64,000 nt of DNA, from the NCBI RefSeq assembly GCF_004664715.2, contig NC_051086.1, forward strand, positions 71,415,986 to 71,479,985. The letters are read 5' to 3'. Below are positions 1 through 11,909 of the stretch, piece after piece; positions within the stretch are counted from its first letter, which is position 1; each line of letters starts with the position of its first letter. The stretch comes from Peromyscus leucopus (Eukaryota > Chordata > Mammalia > Rodentia > Cricetidae). The notes under the pieces are model-generated. The model ran no database searches. It had not been told where the DNA came from and saw nothing but the letters and a program-made list of their open reading frames with translations. Made by a program: the position numbers and the translations under genes.

Positions 1-111
1 CTTTAAGAGGTCATCCTTGGTGGCTCTATATACGAAGAATATTGAAAATTTTAGAGATTCTCTTGATGTAGGGTTTGCAGTCTGAGATCCAAAAAGACAA
101 GGTCTTCGATG

Positions 112-335
112 GAGGCTGGAGAGACGGCTCAGTGGTTAAGACAGTGTACTGCTCTTAAAGAGGACCCGAGTTCAGTTCCTAACGCCCATATCAGGTGGCT
201 CACAACCACCTGTAACTCCAGCTCCAGAGAATTTGCTACCTCTTCTTCCTGTGGGCACCTTACTCATGCACACTTGCACAGGCATAGGCACAGCGCACGC
301 GCATGTGCACGCACACACGCGCACGCACTTTGAAA
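112..335 (+). mobile_element. B2 SINE
   Basis: It opens with the tRNA-derived B2 head (gaggctggagagacggctca) and the box B-like gagttcagttcct, and ends in a CA/CG-rich tail. Two short open frames over it have no coding meaning. It is moderately diverged. Confidence 0.85.
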
Positions 336-345
336 ATTTTAAACT

Positions 346-1367
346 ATGTGATATCTATGACATAGTTCCCTCCAAACTCAGGGCACAGAAAGCAGAATTC
401 TACCTTTTAGTGAGAAGAAGGTGAGGCAATATTTGAGGAGGCTCATTGAATCAAAGAAGCTGACCGGGTCAGCTAAGAAAAATATCACATGCCACAAGCC
501 CTCATGCTGACCTGTAAGACACTTTTCTTGCTCTTCTTCTTGCTTTCTTCTTCTGCTACTTTCTTAAAACATCATTCCAATCTTGTTTCACAAGTTTGTA
601 CTACAGTTTTTAAGTTCCCCATCCTATGCCTCTGTCAGAGTGGCATTAATATTCTACTCTATTACACCATGGTTTAGTAGATCCTCATCTTAGTGTATTC
701 AATCTGCTACAATGGGGTAGCATGGGCTGAGTGACTTGTAAGCAACAGCCACAAGTGGAAGAAAATAGCCAGACAGCTATGCAGATTCCTCCAAGACTCA
801 GAGAACAGCAAGAGGGGGAAGAAAGAATGTAAGAGCTGGAAGAGGAGGTGTCCTGTCAGGTAGCTACTTCTGATCGAATCCGTTCCGGCAGAAGACTGGG
901 AAAACTGACTGAATTCACAAGGCTCCTCCCAGGGTTATACACACGCAGGACACTGTTTCTGGGGAAAAGAAGACTCAGCCAGAAGCTGTTTTCACAAGTT
1001 GTCCCCCATCCCTGGGTGAGTCTATCAGTTCTGTGGTCACCTATGTCCCTGTGAGAAATCCTAATGAAGCCGTTGTTCACCAAGTTAGACTCTGATGCAA
1101 TTCTTCCTTTGGTCTATCTTGGTGCTCTGTCTGAACTGAACAGAGATTTGTACACATCTTGTCACATGACATCCCTTGTCTCCCAAGCCACCAGGTTTTG
1201 ATTTGACTTCAACCCATGAATTTGGAGAGAAAACAAAAATGTAATCAGTAACAGTTTCTATGAGGAGAAATTGGGGAAATTTATAGTGGAAAGATCTTTA
1301 ATATTTTTTTTTACAGCTTCAAGTCCAATTTTCAAAGTAAAAAGTTCAATTAAAAACATTTATTTAA
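346..1367. other. Intergenic stretch, nothing recognised
   Basis: About 1 kb with no frame longer than 75 codons, no recognisable repeat head and no splice-like coding pattern. It may contain diverged repeat that I cannot identify by eye. Confidence 0.4.
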
Positions 1368-1503
1368 GGTGAGCGTGGTGGTGCATGCCTTTAATCCCAG
1401 CGCTTGGAAGACAGAAATAGGAGGATCTCTGTGAGTTCAAGGCCAGCCTAGTCTACATAGCAAGTTCCAGGATAGCAAGAACTACATAGAAAGACCCAAT
1501 CTT

Positions 1504-1558
<55 letters not shown>
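1368..1558 (+). mobile_element. B1 SINE followed by (CA)n
   Basis: A 7SL-derived B1 body (gagcgtggtggtgcatgcct, then aatcccagcgcttgg and gttcaaggccagcct) runs to about 1506. Its A-rich tail has become a pure CA microsatellite of about 25 units at 1508-1558. Confidence 0.85.
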
Positions 1559-1560
<2 letters not shown>

Positions 1561-1902
1561 AGGAGGGGGTGAGGCTGGAAGAGTTTAAGTTGTATTCTCT
1601 TCCTTGAACTGCCACTGGTTTCCTGAAGTTTCTTCTTTCTCCAGTTTCTCATTTTTTGTTTTGTTGTGCTTTAGCGTCTTTTATGGTGGAAGACTTCTTC
1701 ATCTGCCTGATGATCTGTGCTTAATATCACTATTTGAACTCAAACCACTCACAAGCTCACAAGATGCGGGGTGTGATCAGGGATTGGAGATTGTCAGTTG
1801 TTTTGTGAGAAGCCCCCTTAGCGATGCTTTGCGACTGTACGCCTGGATTTTTTTTTTTTTTTGTCTCTCTAAATAAAACACTCTGTTAGCACCCACATCA
1901 CA

Positions 1903-3092
1903 GACTTCTGTGGTAGCAGAGTGAAGACTAGGAAGGAGACCCTCCCTCGGCCTGTATGAGCAGCTGGCCTTAGGTTTCCCCCATCCTCTCAGCCTCCCAT
2001 GCTCTGTATTGGCCTCACCCCACATTTGAGTTGGTGACCCATGTTTATGGTAGCGTTTTCTTCTCATGGTCGGAGCTTCTTAGTCAAGACAATTGTGTCT
2101 CTTCCTGTTGTCTTGGGTACCACATGCAGACACTGTTGTTTGACCTGGAAGGAAGGCTAGATGTTCCCCATTCCTTTTTATACAGACTGAGGTGACCACA
2201 GTGCTGACCAATGAAAATTCTACTGAGGTAGTTCTAGGGAATTGTCTCCCCAACACACACACACACACACATGTACACATGCACGCACACACGCACATGC
2301 ACACACATACACATGCACACACACAGGCACAAAGAAAAAATCATTTTCATGCTTTTTCCTTTAATTTTATCTTGCTAAATGGCTCAACTGTGAAGATGTG
2401 ATATCTGGAGCTCTGGCAGCCACATTCAGCATGAGAGGGGAGGTAAGGCATCACCAAGAAGACAACATGGAGCATTTTTGATCTGCTGAAAGTACTTGTC
2501 CTCGGGTCTTCTGTCGGAACAGCAGTTTCCTCCTTACCTGAGAAGCTGCCATTAGCTTAGTCAGCTGCTGGCCGACAAAGGCATCTCATTGATACAGAGT
2601 TCAGAGGAGACAGGCAATGTTTTCTGGACAAATCACGACCCCACACACCCCAGTGCAAAAGTGTCACACAGTAAGCACCACACCTTGGGGGGGGGGGTTG
2701 TCATACTAGAGTGAAGACAGAAAGAAGATTTGTCCAGGAGGTGAAGTCAGGAAACTGTGGTCAGGAGGACCAGGGCTCCTGGAGAAGAGGTGATCCAGAG
2801 GATGTGAACAGTATCACAAGACATTTGAAAGACTTTAATGTGAAGTGAGAATCTGGATGAGATGTCACAGATCACACCAGTTAATGGCCCTCCACCTCTC
2901 TAGCCTAAATTTTGACTGTGACTATGGATAAATGTGTGAGGAAGAAACAGGGAGGAAGAGATAGAGACAGGACCCACTCGGGGCTGCCATCATGGTGCAG
3001 AGACACCAGGAGCAGCCTGTGACTTCTGTGTCTTAGTTGGAAAGATGCTGGAGGAAAGCAGGGGGGGGGGGGGGGGGGACTCCTGCATTGTG
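1903..3092. repeat. Duplicated block, copy A (downstream of the first receptor)
   Basis: This stretch matches 18501-19645 at roughly 95-98% over most of its length, in the same orientation and in the same place relative to the minus-strand receptor gene (3' of it). Both copies contain a CA-rich tract (2253-2326 here). Copy A keeps about 75 bp near 2506-2575 that copy B lacks. Its right end is a run of 18 G residues (3061-3078) where copy B has ordinary sequence. Left of 1903 similarity falls abruptly to old-duplicate levels, so the block was probably homogenised or copied recently. Confidence 0.8.
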
Positions 3093-3186
3093 CTTTTCAT
3101 GCTGCATCAATTACAAAATGATGTTCCTCGTCGTCGGGGAGACACAGAGACTAAGCCCAGAGAAAGTCGGGGGGGGGGGGGGGGGG
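3061..3186. repeat. Two poly-G tracts
   Basis: Runs of 18 G (3061-3078) and about 17 G (3170-3186) lie 91 bp apart. Such runs can form G-quadruplexes on the plus strand and are prone to assembly error. Confidence 0.8.
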
Positions 3187-3627
3187 TGCTAGGATGCAGG
3201 GGAATGGAGAGGTCACTGCTGTGCCAGATACAGTTCAAGGCACGTGGAGGTTTGCAGAGAAATGTTCTTCACCCTTGGCCCCCCAGGAGCGCTCACTCCA
3301 GGGTGGGGATTTATACCTTCTGGCATTGAAGCTAGACTCAGTGGAACCACATCCTGCTACCACTTTCTCTGACTGTGAGCAAGTCACTGTGCTCTGGTTG
3401 TTCTTGTTTGTAAAATTATTATAAAGAATGGTAACATGTCATGTTTCTGAGGACAAATGGGATAGATACAGGTGTGAGAGTCCCTAACACGGTTCCTAAT
3501 GCAGGAGTGAGCTATCGAGGACTATTCGCGTGATCCCACTTGAGCTTTGTGAGGGCTTTCCTTAGCGTCTACCAGCAATCATGTCAGTTCAGGGAGATTC
3601 GCCATTTGAAGTCACCCTGTTTAACAT
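3093..3627. other. Spacer downstream of the first receptor gene
   Basis: No repeat head or coding pattern is recognised. It should include the 3' UTR of the minus-strand receptor, but no polyadenylation site could be assigned with confidence. The matching interval beside the second receptor (19646-20421) is not obviously similar. Confidence 0.4.
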
Positions 3628-4563
3628 TCACTCCCGGTGGTTAATGGTTAGGTTCTTCGCTAATCTCTTCATGGCTGTCTGCATCTCCTGGTTCCTGAGG
3701 GTGTAGATCATAGGGTTGAGCATGGGGGTCAAGACTGTGTAGCTGATGGACACAGCCTTGTCCAAGGGAAAGGGACTGAATGGCCGAGAATAGATATAGA
3801 TGCAGGGAATGAAGATCATAGACACCACGATGATGTGGGTGGTGCAGGTGGAAGCCGCCTTCCTCCTGGCCTGGCCTGAGTGCGACCTCAGCATCACCAG
3901 GATGACAGTGTAGGAGATGAGAAGGAGGAGGAACCAGATGAGGACCAGCATCCCACTGTTGGAGATCATGAGGAACTCCAGGAGGGAGGTGTCCGTGCAG
4001 GCGAGTCTCAGCACTTGGGGGACATCACAATAGAAGTTATCCAGGACATTGGGGCCACAGAAGGGCAGTGGGAGCATCAGCGACAGCTGGACAATGGAAT
4101 GGGCAAAGCCTCCTACCCAGGCAGCCACCACCAGCCCCACGCACAGCCTGGTGTTCATGATGGAGACGTAGTGGAGGGGCCGGGAGATGGCTATGTAGCG
4201 GTCATAGGCCATCACAGAGAGGAAGAAGACAGTCCCACCTCCCAAAAAGTGGAAGAAGAAGATCTGGGCCATGCAGCCTTGGTAGGAGATGGTCTTCTTC
4301 TCAGAGAGAAAGTCCACCAGCATCTTTGGGCAGGTGACTGAGGAGAAGCAGAGGTCTATGACAGCAAGATTGCGGAGCAGGAAGTACATAGGTGTGTGGA
4401 GCCTGGAGTCTGAGGTCACTGTGACTATGATGAGGAGGTTTCCCACCACAGTCATGCTGTAGACAAACAAGAACACCAGAAACAAGAAGAGCTGAAGCTC
4501 ACGACTCTGTGAGAACCCTGCCAGGATGAATTCTGACACCCATGTGAGGTTGTTCTGGTCCAT
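3628..4563 (-). CDS. Olfactory receptor, OR4D type (closest to OR4D1/OR4D2)
   Basis: This gene encodes a class II (tetrapod-type) odorant receptor, a seven-transmembrane G-protein-coupled receptor that signals through Golf in cilia of olfactory neurons. The 311-residue frame is uninterrupted. Visible hallmarks are an N-glycosylation site at N5, the GN of TM1 (41-42), LHTPMY (55-60), the conserved C97 before TM3 and C179 in loop 2, MAYDRY at the end of TM3 (118-123), KAASTC in TM6 (235-240) and PMLNPMIY in TM7 (280-287). I chose the methionine at 4563 because it aligns with the start of the paralogue at 21363; an upstream in-frame Met at 4605 would add 14 unlikely residues. As usual for this family the coding exon has no intron, and 5' noncoding exons would lie to the right. 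The first 100 residues recall OR4D2 ([13 protein letters not shown]) and the rest recalls OR4D1, in line with gene conversion. Nothing suggests it is broken. Confidence 0.96.
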   Translation of the reverse strand: MDQNNLTWVSEFILAGFSQSRELQLFLFLVFLFVYSMTVVGNLLIIVTVTSDSRLHTPMYFLLRNLAVIDLCFSSVTCPKMLVDFLSEKKTISYQGCMAQIFFFHFLGGGTVFFLSVMAYDRYIAISRPLHYVSIMNTRLCVGLVVAAWVGGFAHSIVQLSLMLPLPFCGPNVLDNFYCDVPQVLRLACTDTSLLEFLMISNSGMLVLIWFLLLLISYTVILVMLRSHSGQARRKAASTCTTHIIVVSMIFIPCIYIYSRPFSPFPLDKAVSISYTVLTPMLNPMIYTLRNQEMQTAMKRLAKNLTINHRE

Positions 4564-7331
4564 AGTGTCTTCTCCATGCATATAGAGGAAACAGATGAAA
4601 GACATGGATACCTGAATATCTCCCTGCCCCTTTCAGCATCCCAGTGGCTCAGGTCCCTAGGAAGGGCATCCTTATGTGAAGACCATGACATCACTTGCCA
4701 CCTTGGCTCCTTGGAGTTGAGTGGCTGCTGCCATATACATTCATAGATACTGATTTTGTTGTATCTGTCTGTTTGAGACAAGGTGTCACTATGTAAGCCC
4801 AGGCAGGCCTCAAACTCAAGATCCTCTGTCTCAGAATCCTGAGTCCTCGTGAGATCTCTTAAAGTCACCCAGAAGAACCTGTGACCTTCCTTCCCATGAC
4901 TGACAGAGTGACAGGACAACGTTCAGAATGAGACACCCTGGAGCAAATTTCAGGTCTTTATCTCCCTTAAGCTCTGACTAAGAACAATGAACTTACTTGG
5001 CTAAGATCTCAGCTTCTCTGTGTATAGAGTATGAAGAAAAAGGTTTTCTTAGCTAGGTGTGGTGGTGCAAGCCTACAGTCCTAGCATTCAAGAGGCAGAG
5101 GCGGGAGGATCAGGAATTCTTGGTCATTCTTGTCTACATAGGGTATAAGAGACCAGCCTGAGCTACATGTCACCCAGTCTTTAAGTGGGGTGGGGGAGCT
5201 TTCTTTACTGGCTTTTCTGGGGGACTGGAGAGGATGCCACCTTTGAAGTTCGTGTGTCTGCACTAACGAGCAGGGTTCGCCGGCTCTGGGTATCCCAATC
5301 TGCTCTCCTCCTCCCTCATTCCAGGCTTTACATTTTGTGCAAGTTTTCAGCATGTAACACAACAGGATGGCAACAGTTCTTTCACAGTCTATTGTTTTTC
5401 CCCAAAAATTCAATCACAAGGGTCTGGAGACACAGGTCTGAATTTCACGATTAATCTGCTCCCAGCAGTGCACAGGCTGGGTGTAGGCAGTACTTAATGA
5501 GGCTCTGCTGGAGGTGGCCAGGCACGTGAATAGTTACAAAGATGTGCAGTCGTATGCCCAGGACCACTACACAACGGGAGACCTGAAGTATCCAGTTTCT
5601 TCCCACTCTCCTAACCAGGTAAGGCTCTGGTGCAGGCAAAGGGGAGCTGGGGGTAAAAAGTCCTTGAGACTAAGAGGAGGAGGAGGACGCTCAGAGCTCT
5701 TCCAGGAGGAGATCGATTTTATTACATGCTACAAATCTAAGGAGAGAGAAAGAGTTGAATGAAAAAGAATTGGAATCAATGAGGCCAAAGAAAATTCCAA
5801 GGAAGAGAAATGGGAAATAAAGCAGGTTAATGGGGGGCAAAGGAAACGTCAGGTTAGGGAAACATTTGTCTTAGAAACAGAAAGTCAGAAAGCAAGAAGA
5901 TGGACAGGGTGCAGGCAAAGGGTCTTCTCACCTTCCTGTCCAGTCTAAAGCTCCCCCATCCTCTCCCCTCTGACCAATTGCAATCCATGAGCTGCTGGAT
6001 TCCATTATCTCTCTCCTCATTCTTCACATTCCTGTGTTCTTCCGCTCCTGTCTCCATTCACACAGCAGCCTGGGAGAACTTTCTGAATGGGGATGTGGTC
6101 AGGCTCCTTCCTTGTCATAACACTGAATGACCATCTAGTGCTCACAGCTTCAAGCTCCAACTCTTAGAAGCTGCACACATTTCTGCACATAGAAACTGCA
6201 AAGAATAAAAGGCTGCTCATGTGAGAGCATCTCCCCATCAGCATTCCATGTGAGGCTATAGAGGTCACCTCCATATACCACACCTTTGTAATTAGTGTCC
6301 CTGTCACCCAAGAACCAACAGCCACCTAAGCAATTCACAGTTTCTACACATACCATCTATTCAACTAAACGTGTATCTTCAGTAAGAACTCCTGTTTCCT
6401 TAATTAACTTTTGTTAGGAATCCAACCTAGGAACCCAGGTGCACCTTCTCTCTGGCTCCTTGCCCTGCATCCCCCGAAAGAACTAATTCTTCATCTACCC
6501 GGCCCCCAACCATACTTTATAAGCATCCCTGAGACAACACTGATTATTTTTTGTTACCTCATGAACTGGATTGAAAATCCAGTAACAGCACCCATGACAG
6601 CAACTCTGATTTAGAAGTTGCTCAGACATCTTCCAGCTTCACATAATTGTTTCAAGTGACCTGCTCTGGAGACTGTGTGTGGAGATCTTGTGATGGTTTT
6701 GCCCATCTTTCTATCTTTTGATCTCAGCATCTTCCCTCCCAACAGCAGGATCGAGTCTAAGCTGAGCTGTTCCATGTGTAACCCGGAACACCTGTTTTTA
6801 ACATCACACCCGCCATGCCTGCTCTCTCCCCTCACACTTCAGGCTCACTCTAGGCAAGCCTGTGCTACTCATTTATTCTTACCTACTGGGGAGTGTTTGC
6901 AAGGCTCTTCTAACAGCTGACCTGTGTGCAGGAAAGCAAACTCCTCTCTCTCACCTTACTTCAGTCCAGCATGAGACTTCACAGCCTACATCTTCTTGGA
7001 GGTCCTTTGCTGAGGCTTCAGCTTTCCTGTCCTTGGCCATCCCTCATGTGGGCTACATGTGTGGGACCCTAGAGGCACAGGGAATATCCCAGGGGGAACC
7101 TATTGGACAGGGCTCAGGAGGCAGAGCTGGGCTCATTACTACTGGGGCCTGTGCAGCCATGGGACTTGTTAAAAAGTTTCTGTATGTCTCAAAACATACT
7201 TCTCTTATTTTTTTTTTTTTCAGATTCTCCCTTGAGGACCCAAAGCACCAAGAAGAGGGACAATTTTAGAGGGTTTTGTTTTGTGCTTCAGGGTTTTCTG
7301 TCCACTATCTTAAAAGATAAGGTCTTAGACA
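4564..7331. other. Upstream flank of the first receptor, mostly unassigned
   Basis: This 2.8-kb stretch should hold the 5' noncoding exon and promoter of the minus-strand receptor, but I could not pick them out. A B1/B4-like body (aggtgtggtggtgcaagcct onward) lies at about 5053-5180. Short open frames here look like chance. Confidence 0.5.
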
Positions 7332-7560
7332 GGGGCTGGAGAGGTGGCTTAGCGGTTAAGAGCACTTGGTGATCTTGGAGAGGATCCAGGTTCAAGTCTC
7401 AGCACCCACAATCTGGCTCACTATCACCTGTAACCCCAGCTTCAGGGACTCTGAAACCCTCTTACACACTCCACCTCTCTTTTCTGCCCTCTGTGGATGC
7501 CAGGCATGCACGTGGTGCACATGCAGGTGAAAATTTATACACATACATATAAAAGTAAAA
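7332..7560 (+). mobile_element. B2 SINE
   Basis: The head ggggctggagaggtggctta is followed by the B2 body (agcacccacaatctggctca, ctctgtggatgccaggcatg) and an A-rich tail. Confidence 0.85.
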
Positions 7561-8522
7561 TACTCTCTAATGCCTACAGAAACAGACTGAGGGTTCTCCT
7601 AGAACTTATTTCTATTCTGTTCTGCTCTGGTCCTCTTTCTTAGACTAGTGGTTTTACCCTTGAAAGGATCACTCAGAGGGCTTGTTAGTGAACAGATTGG
7701 TACGCCCAAACGAACCTTTCTGATCTGGTGGATCAATGGCAAAACCAGGAATCTGTGTTTGTAGAAGGTTCTCAGCTGATACAGGCTGACCTGTTCCGGG
7801 GACCAGACACTGGCTGGCTCATCAATACAATGCACAGATCTATCACCACCATCAAGGTAACTGGTAGACCTTCCTTCCTTCCTTCTTTCTCTCTTTCCTT
7901 CCTTCCTTTTTTTCTTTTAAACTGAATTGAAATAGGTCTAGGTAAAATCGTAGGTGGGAAATTGCTTGTATACTATAGCAGGACCTTAAAACCTAATAAA
8001 TCTTGTCCTTCACTTTGCCAAACAGATTGACACCGTAGACTCACCACCCATAGCCAGTTCTATTCACACCATCTCTAAAGTGCTGGGATTCTTTGCATTT
8101 GAGTTATCAGTCTCTTTACATATGAGAATTATACGGGAAATCCATACGTGTTCTCATCATGAAGAGTTGATAAAATGGAGTTGACAGGCATTGTATACTT
8201 GGTGTAATGTAAAAACTGTGTGGCATCTAAGAGTTCTCCCCAGACTCCAGGGGAAGGACAATCGTGCCTTCCTATAGTGTCCTAGAATTCCTGCATGTCT
8301 CCTTCATGGTTCTCTTAGAATGAACATTTCCATTGTCTGAGTGATCCAGTTCCTCTCCCTGTCCTTAGGACCTGACAGTTTCTCTCCCACTCTGTCCCAA
8401 CCTACTGCTGAGGCTCCCCATTGAGCCTCACTCTGATTCAGGGTTTGACTTACTGAATTGTTCATTTCAAGCTGTACTTCAGTTTGGCTTTTCTTCAGAG
8501 ATTCTATCTCTTATTAAATTAC
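7560..8522. other. Intergenic; right end likely old antisense L1
   Basis: No gene is recognised. From about 8440 to 8522 the sequence reads as old minus-strand L1 and appears to continue on the other side of the provirus at 14183. That would make it part of the target into which the provirus inserted. Confidence 0.45.
7871..7917. repeat. Pyrimidine (TTCC/TTTC)n microsatellite
   Basis: An imperfect run of TTCC, TTTC and T-rich units, about 45 bp long, in otherwise unassigned sequence. Confidence 0.75.
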
Positions 8523-8934
8523 TGTGGTGATATATTTGTAATCTAAGAAATAAAGCTTGCCTGAAGATCAGAGGACAGAGCCAGCCACAGAGTTAGCCAA
8601 GGAGGACAGTGGTGGTGGTGGTGGTGGTGGTGGTGGTGGTGGTGGTGGTGGTGGCACAAGCCTTTAATCCCAGCATGAGGAAGGTTGAGGCAGGATGTGA
8701 TATGGCTGGGCTGAGAAAGGACTGTAAGGCGGGAGGAGACAGGAACTAGGCCCTTTCAGCTGAGGACTCAGAGGCATTCAGTCTGAGGATTCGTGGAGAC
8801 AGGATCTTCTCTTTTCGGCTGAGGAGTTGGTGAGGTGAGAAGTGGCTGTGGCTTGTTTCCTCTGATCTTTCAGCATTGACCCCAATATCTGGCTCTGGGT
8901 TTTTACTATAAGACTATTTAGGATTCATGTAACA
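8523..8934 (+). repeat. 5' LTR of ERV-1
   Basis: The LTR carries an early AATAAA (8551), a GGT trinucleotide expansion (about 8612-8654), a B1-like segment (acaagcctttaatcccagca) and the shared stretch tctgaggattcgtggagaca. It ends in ...gtaaca. Its partner is 13732-14182, and a third relative is 17054-17341. Confidence 0.85.
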
Positions 8935-8936
8935 TC

Positions 8937-9265
8937 TAGTGCCAACAACTTTTGGGACACGAATTCACGAAAAAGCCTCTTGCCTGTGGCTTTGCAGCCA
9001 CTGGCTCAGGCTGGAGCTGCATGCGGCTGAAGTCTCCACCCCACCTGGGCCCTGCTGCTAGGTTTTGTTGCAGCCTCTCTGCAGCAGACCCCAGTGGGTT
9101 TGGGCCTCTAAAAACCACAGAAGTTAGCTGCTTTTCCACACTCCTCTGTGCAGACAGCTGACTCCACAGTCAGGGCCAGGCTCAGGCTCCAAACATGCCG
9201 GAATTAGCTGCTGTCATACATTCCTGTGCAGACTGCTGGCTCTTTGGCTTCTCCCCTGTCCGGGT
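8937..9265 (+). other. Decayed primer-binding site and leader of ERV-1
   Basis: Two bases after the LTR comes tagtgccaac, a degraded form of the tRNA-Lys primer-binding site that is better preserved at 17344. The following 300 bp matches the leader at 17362-17580 (tgcctgtggctttgcagcca, aaaaaccacagaagttagct). Confidence 0.7.
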
Positions 9266-9361
9266 GGGGTCATGGCTTTCTCTGAGCCCCCTCCTCGGGC
9301 TGCTGCCACGCCATCGTCTGAATCGTCATCATCAGCAGATTTGGTGAGTCAATTGGGATTG

Positions 9362-9522
9362 CTTTTTTCTTTTTCCTTTCTTTTTTCTTTTTTGGTTTTT
9401 CGAGACAGGGTTTCTCTGTGTAGCTTTGCGCCTTTTCTGGATCTCACTCTGCAGACCAGGCTGGCCTCAAACTCACAGAGATCCGCCTGGCTCTGCCTCC
9501 CGAGTGCTGGGATTAAAGGCGT

Positions 9523-9575
<53 letters not shown>

Positions 9576-9690
9576 ACCACCACCCAGCAAATTTTTTACT
9601 CCCTTCGCCCCCACCCCCCAGCTGAGGACCGAACCCAGGGCCTTGTGCTTCCTAGGCAAGCGCTCTACCACTGAGCTAAATCCCCAGCCC
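9362..9690 (-). mobile_element. ID-B1 composite SINE with (GCC)n expansion
   Basis: Read on the minus strand, an ID head (9618-9690, with tagctcagtggtagagcgct in reverse) is followed by a B1 body (9395-9525). Between them lies an expanded GCC/ACC repeat at about 9524-9582. Flanking ttgggatt copies at about 9353 and 9691 suggest that the two parts moved as one unit, as in B4-type ID-B1 fusions. Confidence 0.75.
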
Positions 9691-9704
9691 TTGGGATTTC
9701 TTAA

Positions 9705-11190
9705 ATGGAGAAATTAGTTTCAAGAGAGTTTTTTCCCTACATTAAAAAAAAAAAAGGGAAACACTATTACAATGGAAGGAGTTTGGTCTCTGATAATGCA
9801 CTAGATGGTCTGAAAATGGAACAATTAAATAAGAGGATAATTAACTTACATGGGATTAAGGTAATATCAATTATGAACATTATTGGTTTGATCATTCTGA
9901 TTTTATCCCTAAAAATGCTGGTTCATATAAGTGCCAAGTTGGGAGATATGAGTGCCAAGATATGTCTTAGAAAAACTTACTAAAACAGATCATGGAGATA
10001 TTCAGACCCAGACAAAGGAATTTAAAGGAGAACTAATTTTAACATTGCATTATAAGGTTACAGAGAAACAGCCTAAGGCTTTCAAACAGCCAACTTTAAT
10101 TTATCCAATAACCTCACAGGAACTGCCAAATGATACATATCCCCCAGACTGCGTAAGAGCTGAATGGACTCCTGTGCAAATATCAGATTTGAGGAAATTC
10201 AAAGAAGTAATAGTCTCATATGGCATGTTCTCACCATTTGTGAAGCAGATATTAAACTCCTGGTCAACTTGTAGTAGAATTATCCCTCAAGACTGGAAAG
10301 ATTTGGTTACAGCAGTCTTAGAGGCTGGTCCACAATTACAATGGAGAACCTGGTGGAACGATGAGGCTAAGACCATTGAACAACAGAGTAGGGCTACAGG
10401 TACTGAAATTTGCCAAGAACAATTTATAGGGAGGGCAATTATGCTGATATACAAAGACAATCTTTATTCGATGACCACACCCTGGCTTTATGCTGCATGG
10501 CAATCTTGAATGCTTGGGACAGAATTGAAAAAGTAGAAAAGAAACCTTCACTGATTTACAAAGACTGACTTCAGCAGTAAAGAGAATGATATCAAATTCA
10601 GAAGCTAGACAAATAATAATTGAATCTCTGGCTTTTGAAAATGCCAATGCACAATGCAAAAGGGTAATTGAACCATTAAAGGCAAGATCAGCACCCTTGG
10701 AGGAATGAATCTGAGATGCAGTCAATATTGAATCTCATGACCATGATGATGCTTGGATAGGAGAGGTGATTTCCAGAGATTTGAAGAAAAATAGTAATGT
10801 CAAATGTTTCAATTGTGGGAATCAAGGTCACCTAAAAAGGGGCTGTAAACAGGGCATTCCTAGAAACTGTTTTTTTCAAGGAATAATTCCAACAGAATGC
10901 CCCTCCCTTCTGGATTATGCAGAAGGTGTGGCAAAGGCAGACACTGGACTAATGAATGCAGATCAACAAGGGGCAGACAAGGTAATCCCTTGCCTTTGCT
11001 GTCAGGAAACTCCCTGAGGGGGACTCTTGCAGGCCCCCATGTCAAATTTGGTTCAGTCATTTCCTATCATCATGGAGGAAACTCCTTCCTAGAGCAATTA
11101 AAGAACCTAATGCCTATTGTAAGAAACCATACGGCTCTGCATGATAGAACAGCTTTAGAAGAGAGAACAAAAAATCAGGAGAAGCCATAA
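9705..11190 (+). pseudogene. Broken gag of ERV-1
   Basis: Several open pieces in different frames (9705-9983, 9952-10509, 10766-11017, 10897-11190) make up a betaretroviral gag-like region. The second piece has the general look of a capsid protein, rich in W and Q with a PVQISDLRKFKE stretch. Two CX2CX4HX4C zinc knuckles, typical of nucleocapsid, lie at 10805-10846 and 10918-10959, in two different frames. Frameshifts and stops around 10510-10765 and between the knuckles destroy the gene. The sequence does not continue into a recognisable protease or polymerase. It is an old, non-coding relic. Confidence 0.8.
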
Positions 11191-11699
11191 ATCAAAATTG
11201 ATAGAGAGTAGATTTGGAAACTCACCAAAGTCAGGGTTAGGGAAGGGTTTTGTTTTTGTCTTTCAGGAGAATGAAGGCTAAGGAATCTGAAGACCACTGG
11301 ACAAATGAGACATCTGAAGAAAAAGGACAAATCATCCAGAAAAAAATGTCCCATTAAAAGGAATAAATTGTCCTGTTGGTATATCATCTCTCCAACAGGA
11401 TAAAATTTCATAAATTTTCATAAATGTTTGTTTCTGCTGTTCTCTACAGATACATAATGCAAATGGTCTTTATATAGTCCCAGTTTAATTGAAAATTAAA
11501 CCTGGCTTTGGAGTTGGAGTGTGGCTTTCTCCTTCTCTAAACCCAAGCATGCTTGTTAAAGTAAAATTCAAAATCTCTGTCTCATGTCAGAAGATCCACC
11601 TGATATGGGACAGAAGAAAAACTAAAACTAAGGGACTATTCTATTGCTATTAATAATCCTTTGGTTTTATTTTGTCTCTTTAAAACTTTTTTAAGGTAT
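11191..11699 (+). other. ERV-1 internal sequence after gag, unassigned
   Basis: About 500 bp of A-rich sequence with no recognisable protein. It probably spans the join where most of the provirus (pro-pol) has been lost. Confidence 0.45.
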
Positions 11700-11862
11700 G
11701 GGCTGGAGAGATGGCTCAGAGGTTAAGAGCACTGGCTGCTCCTCCAGAGGTCTTGAGTTCAATCCCCAGCAACCACATGGTGGCTCAAAACCATCAGCAT
11801 TAAGATCTGGTGCCCTCTTCTGGCCTGCAGGCATACATGCAGATGTAACACTGTATATGTAA

Positions 11863-11909
<47 letters not shown>

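Noticed and set aside
1508..1558. Evenly repeated sequence considered as a CRISPR-like array (also 18258-18466)
   Set aside because: They are simple microsatellites without spacers, in a mammalian genome.
3880..4341. Long plus-strand open frame (153 codons), and its relative at 20680-21285 (201 codons)
   Set aside because: Both are antisense shadows of the receptor genes. They are open because of the codon make-up of the conserved transmembrane part and are shared only because the genes are.
4452..4919. 155-codon minus-strand frame overlapping the receptor start
   Set aside because: It overlaps the receptor in another frame, has no family resemblance and runs into ordinary flank.
9272..9625. 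Frame with a poly-Arg and poly-His run
   Set aside because: It is the translation of the GCC/ACC microsatellite within a reversed B1 and does not represent a protein.
9618..9690. tRNA-like sequence with box A and B resemblance; also 60932-61002 and all B2 heads
   Set aside because: These are ID and B2 SINEs derived from tRNAs, not tRNA genes. They lack an acceptor-stem match and anticodon arm suitable for a functional tRNA.
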